Program-made: the position numbers and the translations under genes
Shown here: positions 26,560 through 37,893 of the stretch, one piece after another
Layout: every line of letters begins with the position of its first letter
How positions within the stretch are numbered: position 1 is the stretch's first letter
The notes under the pieces: model-generated
What the model was told of the DNA's origin: nothing
The model's input: only the letters and a program-made list of their open reading frames with translations
Database searches by the model: none
From: Phoronis australis
Taxonomy: Eukaryota > Phoronida > Phoronidae
Length of the DNA stretch: 64,000 nt
Assembly: GCA_002633005.1 (NCBI GenBank)
Contig: NMRA01000543.1
Span: 213,188-277,187, forward strand
Direction of reading: 5' to 3'

Positions 26560-26656
26560 TAGGCAATGACCATCGCCTCTGTTGGCTCGAACCAGAGCGC
26601 CTATAACCTCTACATCGCCTCTGATTCGGGCCAACAGAGGCGATGGTCATTGCCTA
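26560..26656. mobile_element. 97-bp internally deleted relative of the long-TIR transposon, with 9-bp TSD
   Basis: The termini TAGGCAATGACCATCGCCTC and GAGGCGATGGTCATTGCCTA are the ends of the 14741 element brought almost together. The flanks are gctgcatta (26551-26559) and gctgcataa (26657-26665). In the second allelic copy the right flank (26871-26879) is exactly gctgcatta, giving a perfect 9-bp target site duplication. Confidence 0.75.
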
Positions 26657-26839
26657 GCTGCATAATTATATGGCTGGCTAGTCTGCGGTGCACTGCCACT
26701 GCATGGGCAATACAATGAGGTTTTGTAGCCAAGTGGATCACCTGAATTCACTGAGTCCACCAGCCATAAGAATACTGAGGAGATACGATCACCGGAACTC
26801 CGCCCCCATGTATGACTTTATAACCAGGGACGCGTTGCC
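26627..26839. repeat. First copy of a 0.2-kb direct duplication at a contig junction
   Basis: Starts at cgggccaacagaggcgatgg and runs to ggacgcgttgcc just before the 'n' at 26840. Repeated at 26841-27058 with few differences, one being a 7-bp indel near the transposon edge (ataattatatgg versus attatagtctgtatatgg). Confidence 0.8.
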
Positions 26840-26840
26840 N
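26840..26840. other. Single-N contig junction
   Basis: A lone 'n' between two near-identical direct repeats, as at 9413 and 45829. Confidence 0.8.
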
Positions 26841-27058
26841 CGGGCCAACAGAGGCGATGGTCATTGCCTAGCTGCATTATAGTCTGTATATGGCTGGCTA
26901 GTCTGCGGTGCACTGCCACTGCATGGGCAATACAATGAGGTTTTGTAGCCAAGTGGATCACCTGAATTCACTGAGTCCACCAGCCACAAGAATACTGAGG
27001 AGATACGATCACCGGAACTCCGCCCCCATGTATGACTTTATAACCAGGGACGCGTTGC
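26841..27058. repeat. Second copy of the 0.2-kb direct duplication
   Basis: Continues into unique sequence after cgcgttgc, about 250 bp upstream of the GET1 start codon. The probable true haplotype has only one copy. Confidence 0.8.
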
Positions 27059-27311
27059 TAGACTGTAATGGCTACTGATGCCCATGCATCCATACCTGTG
27101 AGTGGTGACCGCAGGCATTGCCCTGTTGGGTATTATACGAGCAAGCAGGCAACCGCAGAAGTGTCTGAGAGTTGTCACAAATGCTTTATACTCAAGTTCG
27201 GCGTGTCGTTGCCTCTCGACATCTGATAATCAGTGTGTTATGCAACAAATTCTGTCAGCTGTTGTTAGGCGAGTTTTACCGCGTTTATCCACAGGTGGAG
27301 CTAGTTGCAAT

Positions 27312-30300
27312 ATGGCGTCTTCCATGGCGATTGTTTGGATTGGTCTTTCCGTAGTTTTCCTGAACATTCTGTCTAAATATTTGAATCTTCTTGCCTTTTT
27401 TGTAAGTTTTTGATAAAATCCAGCCTGCTTTCAAGCAGTAGAGATGTTTAAAGTAGTATGTCATGCTTGGCCGCCGTCGTATGGTGCTTCCTCAATTCAG
27501 TTGTTGTGAACGGGACAGCGGGTGTGTTATGAGATAAGTGATGCCTTGAAAACCTTTTTGATGTTATCTCTTAGTTGTGTAACATGATGTAGCCATCCCA
27601 CTATCCTTACGGATATTGTACAGCATAGCCAGTCAGCTAGCTGTATGAAGTATGTGCATGGTCAAAATATTTATTACGCAGCTTTGTACCAAGGCTTATA
27701 TGACAGCAATGCTTTTTAAAAAGTTTTGCACAACTGTGGGTGGGGTACATGGAGTTTGAATTTACATTGGTGATATTTTGGGTGTGTTTAAATTAATGCA
27801 TTTCGCCCTGTTTGGCTAAAAGTAAAAACCCAAAGGCCAAAACCAATTTGCCATTACCTTCTTGAAATCTGCAGTCTCCATAGTCCATATCGCCCGGCCC
27901 TTACAACACGATGGGACTCCGGCTGTTTTATTTACTTAAATTTTATAAAAACTAGAACATCCCAATCATCATGCAACTGCCAAGAAAACATCTTCATGGT
28001 TTATTGGGGTTGATCTGTTAATTGTGCTTGAACTTGGAATTCAGCTTAATATCATTAGGCGGCATATACGTGAATTGGGAATACGCGGCTAGGAAACTTT
28101 GCAAATTTGAGTTCACACAAATAATCTCCTTCATGTTAAAAAAATTTGCACTGCACTAAAGCAAATCTCACATAAACATTAAAAAAATGCAAATTTTAAT
28201 GAATGGTTGGAGGGCCAAATCGCTTTTGCTGAATAATTTCTCTAATCCCGATAAGATCCTGATGCCTCGATCACTGGGCTATGCTGTGAAAAATAAAAGA
28301 TATGTTATAGCTGTTTGGACGTAAATCAATAGCAATTCTTAATTCCTTGTCAAATGCTGATGATGTTTTTGAATTGATCACTAAAATTGCCCAACTAGAA
28401 CCGAAGTTAAGAGAATCTATTCTGTGCAAACAACTTACAGTTTACGTGACACTTAGAAGCATTGTAGAGTAAATGGCTTGCTTGTTGTCATATCAAACAG
28501 AAGACTGCACTCAGCAGTTATTGTTGTACATAATAATAACAGTTTAGTATTCTTATTTATTATTGTGTATTCATGGCCTAAATCCCAGATATATATACTA
28601 ACTGCGGTTTCCAGGCTGAATTTAATATTATAATGTATTTTTGAAAATTTGTAACTGTTAACAAAGGAGCCAGATATTATCAAACATTCAGTTCACAACC
28701 AGCTTAAGTTTTGTAAAGTCATTGAACGGGAGAACGCCTTTATGTTTCTTTCTACTATTGGCGAGTAACCACTTATTTCCTGTATTCTGTGACACAAGTT
28801 CAGGTAAAGGAGGAAGTGGGTGTAGGGCAAATAATAAGAAATTTTTTTATAATGAACGAAAATTTTCGCCTGATTACTTTAGTGATACATATTTAATTCC
28901 AAATTTATGCATACATGATCTTGAAGTTAAGCAAAATTCCAAGTTCACGCATAGCAGGCAAGCGATAAAGTTGCAAATGAAAATTGCACTTATATACGTT
29001 ACCTAGCTGTGATTTCAGCTGGTAATGAAAATGGAATCCTATCTATCACACAATAAGGATATAATACCGATTTTATTATGTACTGGAGTTAGAGACCCAA
29101 TTCAATTTTTGTGTTTTAGCCAAATAAACAGCTTTAACTGTCTCAAACTTTTTTTTATCTTACTTGGAAGTTGTACATAGAGTTTTGGGCCATGGCTTTG
29201 AAACCACCAACACTATCACTTTTAAATGATATTAAAAGTTGTGACACATAAATCTCGCTACTTTATGCTAAATTGTTCTAGTGAATATCATCGTCTAAAC
29301 TTGCCTTCCATCGCTGTTACCACTTACCAATTTGAAGTTGCCCTCAAAATTCATGTTTTTAGTCAATTAAATTAAGGAATTTCCTGGAGTTTGAAAGAAT
29401 TGACGTACCAGCTTAGCTCTACAAGCATGTATTTTTGACACTGTGGCCAATTTATGCGTTGAGGCGTGGTCTCGGGAATAACGAAGTACCAGTTCTTCTC
29501 ATCTGTGTAAGGAACAAGTGAGGAGACCAGTTTAATAGCCATAATTGGTTTCAGTCGTATGTTCGCTTTTTGTATGGAATGCAGTTTTACGTTAAAGCCA
29601 CCAATTCAGTTGTCCCATGGCTATATTTCAGGTTGTCAAAGTTTTCTATGGTCCAACAAAAGATGAAGTTTCGACACGCCTGAACTTCAACCAATCTAGG
29701 GAAGACCTGTCAAAGATAAATATGGTGGATGAATTTGCGAAGTATGCCAGAACAAAGCGGACACTCAACAAACTGCAAGATGATCTCAAAGCGTTTGGTA
29801 TGTAAATTTATTAGTCACTTCCAGTAATCCCGCATTTTGAGAACCAGTTTTCTTTCCTGAATAATTGGCATGGAATTGGTTCTCAAAATCTGGGACCCCT
29901 GTAACTGACTGTTACGTAATACCAGTTCAGTAAGCACAAGCAAAGGAGTAAGTTACCACAGGCACATACTGATCAATACATCGCTAAAATGATATATGAT
30001 CATTTTTGGTCTGTATTTGACTCAAAGATAATATGTATTAGTTCTTCATGTGTCATTGCAATTATAATGTATCACATATTGCGAACAGAGCACTCTGCCA
30101 GAAATGCCCTTTTTGATTTTTTAAAATTTTATAATATATGTTATGGTACTCACAGAACTTTAAAATGATAAAGCATTTTTGATATTACTTATTGTTATGA
30201 AAGAATGAGAAAATAATTTTCACTTGTCCGTGAATTGGTGTCAGAGATGTTACCGCATCTGTCTTTTTCATTTCCCAATAGGCCAGTAGTCAATGGGGTG

Positions 30301-33300
30301 AGCATCTTTACGGCTCCTGAGTTTGATGATGACCTTGAGATTCGATTGACCTTGAGTTTGGAGACTCGTACTTGCGTTTACCTCATTACTTACTTTCTAG
30401 TTACTCACACCTTGTTCTGTGTTCAATGTTGGAGTTTGGATGAAGTCTTGCAAACTCTTCCCAGACATCAATAAAACTACTGCATGTTTTTCAGTGGTAA
30501 CCAAAAGCTTAGTACGTGGAAGTTAAAACTTGTTAGGTGATTGTTTGGCTCATGTTATGAAGAAAAGTGTACTAGGAGGGACTAATCATGGACTTTTTCA
30601 TGTATAAAAAGTAATCACAGGTGGTCTGGTACACTTTGTACAAGGCTTGGAATTTTTCATTTCTAAGATTCTAAGAGGATTTCCTCTTTTTGGTTTCGAT
30701 TTCCTCTTATTTGATTTACAGTTTCCTCTTTTTCATCTCTCTATTATCATTATTTTGACTTTATTCATACAAAACCGTGTATTTCAGTTAAACTTTACAA
30801 ACTAAAAACTTTTCTATCACGCATGCCTATTTATTTGTGGAACCCGTACATCACATGAAAAATTTTCCTCTTTTTTTCATTGGTCATTCCAAGCCCTGTT
30901 TGTACCACTGTCAGACGTGTAGTGCACGTTGTAGCAGACGTGCGCAGTCTGCTCAGGTGGGCCCATTGCACTGACACCTGAAACCATTTTTATTATTTAT
31001 TAATTTATAGTTAAAACCGAGCTGAGGAGCTAGAGACCTGACTCAAGGGTCTTGCAGTGTTCCTTAGTGGTACTCAAACCCACGACTGCGAGTTAGGGAA
31101 GTGACAGACTTGTTCCACTAGACCACAATGTCCCCTCCTCTTTGACATGTATGTTGATCACGACATTTTATCGTTGGGCACGTTTTGTCTGTCAGAGTTT
31201 GCTACAGTAACTGGTATTTAAAGACATTAATAATCTGAACTTGAAACTTCTTGTTCCAGGGAAAGAGAGAGCTTCCGTACGAATGAAAGTCAATGTGGCC
31301 ATTCAGTTTATTTATTACATATTTTATGTAAGTGCTAACAAGTACTGTGCTTTTATAGTGCTTTTTGTATTTTTGCCTTTGATAATTTTATTGGATTGAA
31401 TAGGTATTTTCCAATAAAGCACTTTAATAGTGTATAATTATTTAATTAATTAATTTTAATTTTCAAGCAACAAAGCTTTATTGCTAGGTGACGACAGAGT
31501 ATTTGGTGGATAAATGTCAAGCACCTACCCAGTTCACCTGTGATTTAGACATACTTAAGGCAGCGGCCTATCACAGCATCTGTTTAAATTCTTTGCGATG
31601 GTCATGCCATCAAATTACCAAACACCATTCTGTGGTTATTTACTGAACTGATTCACACAAAAAAGGCGTACATCAAAAAATGTCTGTGAGTAAAAACTAA
31701 TTACATTTTGTGTATCTGGACTATTCCTTTTTTGTACACCAACATTGGGTTCAGCAAAATTCGCTTTTGTGTTCATTATGTCAGTTGTTTACTGACCGGT
31801 ATGTTGCAAATCACTTTTGTTGTTGCCCTTTAAACTACTGCATAATCTGTAAACTTTCCAGGATAAATCTTGTATTTTTATGGTAATAGTCACTTGCAAG
31901 GGTCCCGCAGCTTGAGAACCAGTTTTGTCTATTGAATAAGTGACATAACACTGGTTCTCAAAATGTGGGACCCTGCTCTAAGTGAATGTTGTGGCATTTT
32001 CTTTTACAGATTTTTGGCCGTTGATTTTTAATGTTGTTGTAAAGGATTTCAAGTGCATCATTTTCTCTTATTTAACACACGCACTATGGAGGACAGGTGA
32101 AATTTGTTTTGTCAAATTTCTGTTTGAAAGTAAAACTAAAGAAAGATTTATTATGTTTAGCAAGATTTGTGATATACCGGTATAACAATCATAAAACTGC
32201 ACTTGTTGATTATTTGATTACCGGTAATTGTAATTATGCACTGTAATTGTTAACACATTTAGCTCACATTGTAGAAAAAAATGGAATGTTGTTGTATAAT
32301 TTTTTACAAAACTTAAGGACTTTTTATTATTGATAACATAGCCAGTCAAATAACATGCTATCAAATAACACTGTGTTTGAAATTTTAAAAAATCACAGCT
32401 TTGCCTGTTATTTCAATCTCAGTGAAATTATGCGACAAATAGGTCGTGTAATTGAACTGTGTTTCATTGGCATTGGCACTTTCCTTTCAGTTAAAGAATT
32501 ACAATATCCACCCTTTGACAAATTACTGTTATTTTTATGCGAATTTGTGCAGGAATCCTGTCTTCCATTGCTTCCTATATTCATGAGTAACATCAAAAAG
32601 AATAAGTCAAAACCATGTACAAGTCACTCTGTCCACTGTCGGCAGTCTGAGTAGCTTCTGAAACATTGTATTACTTCCCTTTTCAGCTTGCTGTCTTGGT
32701 CTACATCATGTGGTCATTTCGTGACGTTGCCTTGATCAAACTTCCTAAAGAGTGGCTATGGCCTTTCATTTGGCCAGTCAGTTTCCCATGTGGAGTGGCA
32801 GGTAACTATGGTGATTTAGTCTGCACACGTGCCTTCTTAGAAAAGTCATGCGCAGTGGATTGTGGGATATCGTTCAATCTGCAGCTGATGAAACACAAAA
32901 ATTTACGATCAACTCGGTGAAAATGAAGGGTATCCCACAAATGTGTACACATCAGTTTCCATCATTCTATAACACAGTGTTTTGGACCTATTTCTTCTGG
33001 TATCCTTGGTGTTGTGTCGTTAATCTCTCCTATCTTGGGGTGATGCTCAGGCAGCAAAAAGTGGATAATTTATAGTTAAAATTTGTTCAATGATGGTAAC
33101 TTCATTGGAAGTGAACGCTGCTTTACACACTTGTGCACACCACATTCCCTCCCTTTCACGCACTTGAGTTGGGACTGAGCGTAAAGAAGCAAATGGAAAT
33201 GAGTGCAATACTCATAGTCTACTAAATGAACTTGGCAATCCAACTTGAGCCTCACAATTAGCTAGTCTACAGTCCAAACCACAGTGCTAACTATCAATAT

Positions 33301-33588
33301 TGTTATCCTGTGACGTGTGGTTTCTGTAGGTGTAGGTCTTGATTATGTAGTGGCGACTGCAATTTTATGTAAACGTGCTGCCTCTTCTCTGTCAGATTAA
33401 ACAGAATGTGAAAACGACATCCCATGTCTAACTGGTCATTATGAAAATATACAGTAATCATGAATAGTTTTTACCTGTCGCTGTTCATGTAATTGAATGT
33501 TTTGGTTACAGGTGGTGTTGGCGTGGCATTCTGGCTGTTTGTTTCAAATCAAGTGTCCAGGAATATCACCTCATCATTTTTTGCCTGA
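27312..33588 (+). CDS. GET1: Guided entry of tail-anchored proteins factor 1 (WRB)
   Basis: Five exons join in phase: 27312-27401, 29632-29797, 31260-31327, 32687-32801, 33512-33588, encoding 171 aa (human about 174). Exon 1 is the first membrane helix (residues about 6-28, AIVWIGLSVVFLNILSKYL). Exon 2 is the cytosolic coiled coil with the family signature MVDEFAKYARTKRTLNKLQD, which recruits the TRC40/GET3 ATPase. Exons 3-5 give two more membrane helices (FIYYIFYLAVLVYIMW, and about 137-160 with WPFIWPVSFPCGVAGGVGVAFW). Known role: an ER membrane receptor and insertase, with CAMLG, for tail-anchored proteins. The start is the first ATG; a second Met lies at residue 5. The neighbours LCA5L (-) and SH3BGR (+) match the human arrangement. 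Confidence 0.93.
29812..29911. mobile_element. Hairpin MITE, GAACCAGTT family
   Basis: cgcattttgagaaccagttt is mirrored by aattggttctcaaaatctgg, with tagtcacttccag and ctgtaactgact as outer ends. It begins 14 bp after the donor of GET1 exon 2. Confidence 0.7.
31010..31138 (-). mobile_element. tRNA-derived SINE head
   Basis: Read on the minus strand, the stretch carries an A-box-like TGGTCTAGTGG shortly after its start and a B-box-like GGGTTTGAGTACC about 50 bases on, the spacing of an RNA polymerase III internal promoter. The rest does not fold into a clean cloverleaf with matching acceptor stem, so a SINE head is likelier than a functional tRNA. It lies in GET1 intron 2. Confidence 0.6.
31888..31985. 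mobile_element. Hairpin MITE, GAACCAGTT family (cleanest copy)
   Basis: agtcacttgcaagggtccc and gggaccctgctctaagtga form the ends; cttgagaaccagtttt is mirrored by cactggttctcaaaatg. It is in GET1 intron 3. Confidence 0.75.
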
Positions 33589-33725
33589 TACGTCATCAGA
33601 GATCCTTTATTCAAAATGGTGCTTCAAAGCAAAGCAGTTGTGCTAAAGTAGGCCTTGTCTCATATTGTTTTATTAGAGACTGTGCGCGCTTTCAGAGGAC
33701 CAGAAATCTTCAGCTTCAAACTAGA

Positions 33726-33731
33726 AATAAA
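33726..33731 (+). other. Polyadenylation signal AATAAA for GET1
   Basis: Canonical hexamer 138 bp after the GET1 stop codon. Assigned by position. Confidence 0.5.
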
Positions 33732-34340
33732 ACAAGTGTCACGGTGACAAGATTTCACTTGCCAGATGTAGATCCTATGTGCTCACATTTCTGATGTCAC
33801 TGAAGCTATAAGGCTAAAATGTAGTCGTTCACTTAAAGCCTGTATTCAATGGTAATTCTTACATTTAGTTCCTACAATATGTTGAAAGCATCATTTTGAC
33901 CACACTGAAGTGTCATTAATTGACAAACCTAATTAAGAGGCTTATTACCTAATCTCGACTATGTCATTTCGAGACATATGTTAACGAGGCATGTATATTT
34001 TTGTGTGGAAATGAGTTGTCTTTTGACTGATTTTGAACTCGGACAGTTTTGCACCACTTGAGAGAGTAGTGTAGTGCATTTGCCTATTGCCAACATAATG
34101 TAACTTTTAGTGGGTTACCGGGTTTAGTCAGGAAAACATAGGTCTGCGTTTATTACCACTGATTAACGAAATTTGGTGTTTTTGTGTTGTTAGTTTACTT
34201 CAGGTTTGTTTATGGAACTCTTTGTTTTTGACCCTTCATATATTACCGGTACATCATCCAAACTTTGTCACTTTTTAACCGGTCCATGGTTATTATCACA
34301 TTTCATGACTGCCTAACCCCCACTCCTATCAGTACACCCG

Positions 34341-34516
34341 ATTCACGCAGTCGCCATTTTATTAGTGAGCCTCTTTTTAGGTTAAAAAACATGCATTTGG
34401 GACTTAATTAAACGAGGCTCACGAAAAAATCACGCATTTCAGTGTGATTAAGCGCGGAATGCATTGTTTTTAAAACCTAAAAAGAGGCTCACTTTTATAA
34501 TGACGACTGCGTGAAT
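34341..34516. mobile_element. 176-bp MITE with about 50-bp inverted repeats
   Basis: attcacgcagtcg and cgactgcgtgaat form the ends. Inside them gtgagcctctttttaggtt is mirrored by aacctaaaaagaggctcac. A shorter gaggctcacg sits in the centre. It is unrelated to the GAACCAGTT hairpins. No coding capacity. Confidence 0.75.
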
Positions 34517-37500
34517 AAGGTGTATACACTCACTCACTAAGTATGTCGTCACAGGTGCACCGTTTTCTCCCCATAATTGGTCCTAAATTCATTACTCCCA
34601 CATACCTGTTCAATTTTCTGTTTTGGTGTTAGAAACAACACACAATGGTGACAACTTTGTCGCAAACGGGTAAATTAATGTACTCTGAAATGGCCAGGCA
34701 GTTGCAGAATTGGGCGTAATTATATTCTAGGTCAAAGAATCCTTACTACACATTGTTTTTTTAACACACATTTTATACTCTGTTCTCATTATTTGTGTGT
34801 TTCAACTTTACGTGTCCGTCAGCAACTCTCATCTTTTCCAAACCCTTCTTCCTTCAGTGGTGATGGAATGGTTGCTTAAGTGTAGAGTGACAAGATCAAG
34901 GTAAAAATTACCAACTGCAAACTACCATAAATCAAGTTGTCAAACTAGACACTTAATCAATTAAGGAAAATTGCTTTAATGGGTCACATTAGGAATGTCG
35001 GTTGCTACATTAAAAACCTGTTTATCACTCTTCAGGGAAAGTGCTGTCTGTGGCTTTTAGTAAAAATTCCAAGCATCGTGGAAAGTGCCTGGTAAGATGT
35101 TAATTGGTTAATTGATAAAACCTGTCTCACGAAATATAGTTTCCTGTGTAATCCATTCTCGTGATACAATTACAACAGTATCCATGTTTTGCGTGCTTGC
35201 ATTATATGTGGCAGTAGTTATCTCGCTTTTTCAATCGAGATGGCTGGTTTGAATAAAAGCAATCTTTTGTATTTTTACATAGCATTTGAAGTAAGAGCAT
35301 TGTGAATGTTTTCTTCCGGATGAGTGTCGATTTCTTACAGTTGTTGCAGTGGCAACTTGCTTCCTTCGACTGCATATAAATTATGTTATTCGCATAGAAG
35401 TGTGTAATAGCTGTCATTCCTGACATTACAGTCTGAAGCCATTATTGCAAATTAGTTTATGGAGTACACTTCAGATAGTCCTTCGTAGCATAAAACCGTT
35501 GGATTTGGCATTGCTTTTTATGTGTACCAAGTGATTTGCCAGTTTAGTCATGAATTTCTCAGTTGATTCGCCCCCTCTATTCTGTCTGTTCAATTAAATT
35601 GTCGCTCTTACTTCAGACCATGTGAACTTACTTCCATGCATAAATCGTCACACTGTCTGGTTTCTGGTCAACGTATTCAGGCAGAATTTTTTTTTTGTAG
35701 GCGATGTGTCTTTATTGATTCTTTTATATGGGATTCGAAGAGTTTGTTCAGTTCTCACAAATTGCCTCGCAGTACATTGGCGAGTTAATAATTAAGTAAG
35801 CTTTCTGTAAGGACAAATGAAATATGTGACGTATTTTTGTTGTATGAAAATAAAAAAACAACTTTACATTTATTGAGTGTTTGTGTTAACTCACGTCAGC
35901 AGCTGGCATCTTGCTTACTTGTTAATCAGACAATTTTGTTTTGTAAGTTAAAAGGTTTTGGATAAAGCGATATCACAAATTCAGGCCATGCAGGATCCGG
36001 ATTTGATATTCAGAAAACCGTGTTCATAGTTTGTAGCCTTTTAAAATTACAGCCAATTCACATGTGAAATATTTCTAAGTATTGATCTTGTGCGTTCAAG
36101 GGTTGTGTGTTCAAAATGAACGCAACAACTGCAGCATGTATTACATAGTATGTTGCTGTAATAATTCCAACCTACGACACAATGGTGATTAGATTAGACG
36201 GAGTTGTTGAAATTGCCATTTTTACATGCAACTTCATCAAGAAAGTGAAATTAATTCATCTCTATACATTCAGTTGGGGAATGTGGCTAATGCAATCTTG
36301 TGGAGTACGTCTGGATTTAGTATAATTGATAAATCAGCGAAAGGATAACTTCAAGTTGTCATTTTCATCTGCCGTGATAGTACGGGAGTATTTCAGGTGC
36401 ACTGCACATGGTGCAGTCTTAGGCTCTAGATAATTAAGAGTCAAACATCACCATTTCAATTCAATGATGTGTTCGTCATCTTGGCCCCTGTGATTTTACT
36501 AACTCTAAAATCAATCGATCTATCAATCCAGATCTTCAAAATTTTCAATCGACACATGATCACTATGTGTGATGTGTCGAGAGTAAATCATTTTTCAAAT
36601 TCATTTATACCTTGTAGAAGGCTGGCTGTTCCGCAAAGTTGGTAATAAAAACTATTTACAAGAAAAGATTGATAATCGTTATTTATTACTATCTGCGAAT
36701 GAATAAATGTCCATGGTTTTGTTGTTATATACTATTGTGCTGTTTGTCTAATTTGTATGTTAATAAAAATGAAAAGATCATGTTAAAATTCTATTGTGTA
36801 AATTAAAACAATTCACAATGTTCAGCACCAGCATACATGTAAAATGTCTTGATATATTATAAGGTCATTCATGAACACAGGCATAGTTCAGTAACAGTTC
36901 ATGACACACTCTTTTAACTGTGACGATTCGGTGTCTTTTAGCCGAGTAACTAAAGCGTGGATTTCTATGCACATGCCAGTCAAGTCACTCGTAACAAAAC
37001 AAAAAGTATTAAGCACATAACTTGTCACAAACAAACAAATTAACGTAACTATCTTAAATTCACGATAATGCAGGTCATGACGCTGTAAACTTAACTCTTA
37101 CTTATTACGGGTTATTTCACCGTCATAATTTGGACTGCAATATCAAAAGCAAAACTTAACGAATGCACACTCTCTGTTTATATAGTAAACTAATTCACTT
37201 TGGCACAGCTGAGAGTATATCTTTAAAACAATGTGATGTGGGTTGAAAATGCCTTTAACTTATTGTTAAATGTGAGGAGAGTGATTAGAATAGAGTCCAA
37301 ATCAAAACTGCTTTAAGCAGTGAACTGCATTTGAAAATCAAGTCAATGGAGTGGCATTAATAGTTCCTAACTATTTCAAGAAATATAATCTACCCGCCGA
37401 AACGCTTGGCAAATCATGATAATTCACACCTTGCATACCCTGATTTACGCGCCTTTGCGCAGCACTTTTTTAGTCAGTGAGAGCTGGTCTCAAAATGAGT

Positions 37501-37893
37501 GCGGGTAAAGAACAGAACCAACTCTGCAGTAAATGAATACAACTATTCTCCATGAATACGCACTATATTGTACAATTTGACGATTATGAGCTATTGTGAG
37601 CTGAGACTTTTATGAAATGAATCTATCTTGAAGTCTCTTCCACAATGGCGATGACTATGAATATGCCAATGGAACAGATGAAACAAATGAATAAGTACAG
37701 ATCAATGTCTGCAGTAAATGAGGACAGCGATCGTGCAACACTTCTATTCAAACCTAATACTGATGGACGTCTCACCTCCAGCTATTCATTAAACCATGTA
37801 ACAACTGGTAATGTAAACGCAAAAACAACAGAAGGTTAGTTGAACTAGAACTTAGTGTCATGTCTGAACTTGAACAAGTGGTCACTCAGGTGT

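Larger units (their letters stand above)
25277..27311. other. Intergenic region between the ASB-like gene and GET1
   Basis: Should hold the upstream exon and promoter of the minus-strand ASB-like gene and the GET1 promoter, but no confident exon is seen. Its recognisable contents are the small 9-bp-TSD transposon at 26560 and the duplication around the 'n' at 26840. The open frame at 25681-26025 shows no domain or splice signature. Confidence 0.5.
33589..37893. other. Intergenic region between convergent GET1 and LCA5L
   Basis: 4.3 kb between two stop codons. It holds the GET1 poly(A) signal, a 176-bp hairpin MITE (34341-34516), a short hairpin near 36548-36583 (tcgacacatgatcac... gtgatgtgtcga) and presumably the LCA5L 3' UTR. 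The Met-rich 64-codon frame at 37645-37839 is not supported as a gene. Confidence 0.6.

Noticed and set aside
37645-37839. 64-codon Met-rich ORF followed by a GTTAGT donor-like site
   Set aside because: Lies in the probable LCA5L 3' UTR on the opposite strand; no domain, and no downstream plus-strand exon it could join.
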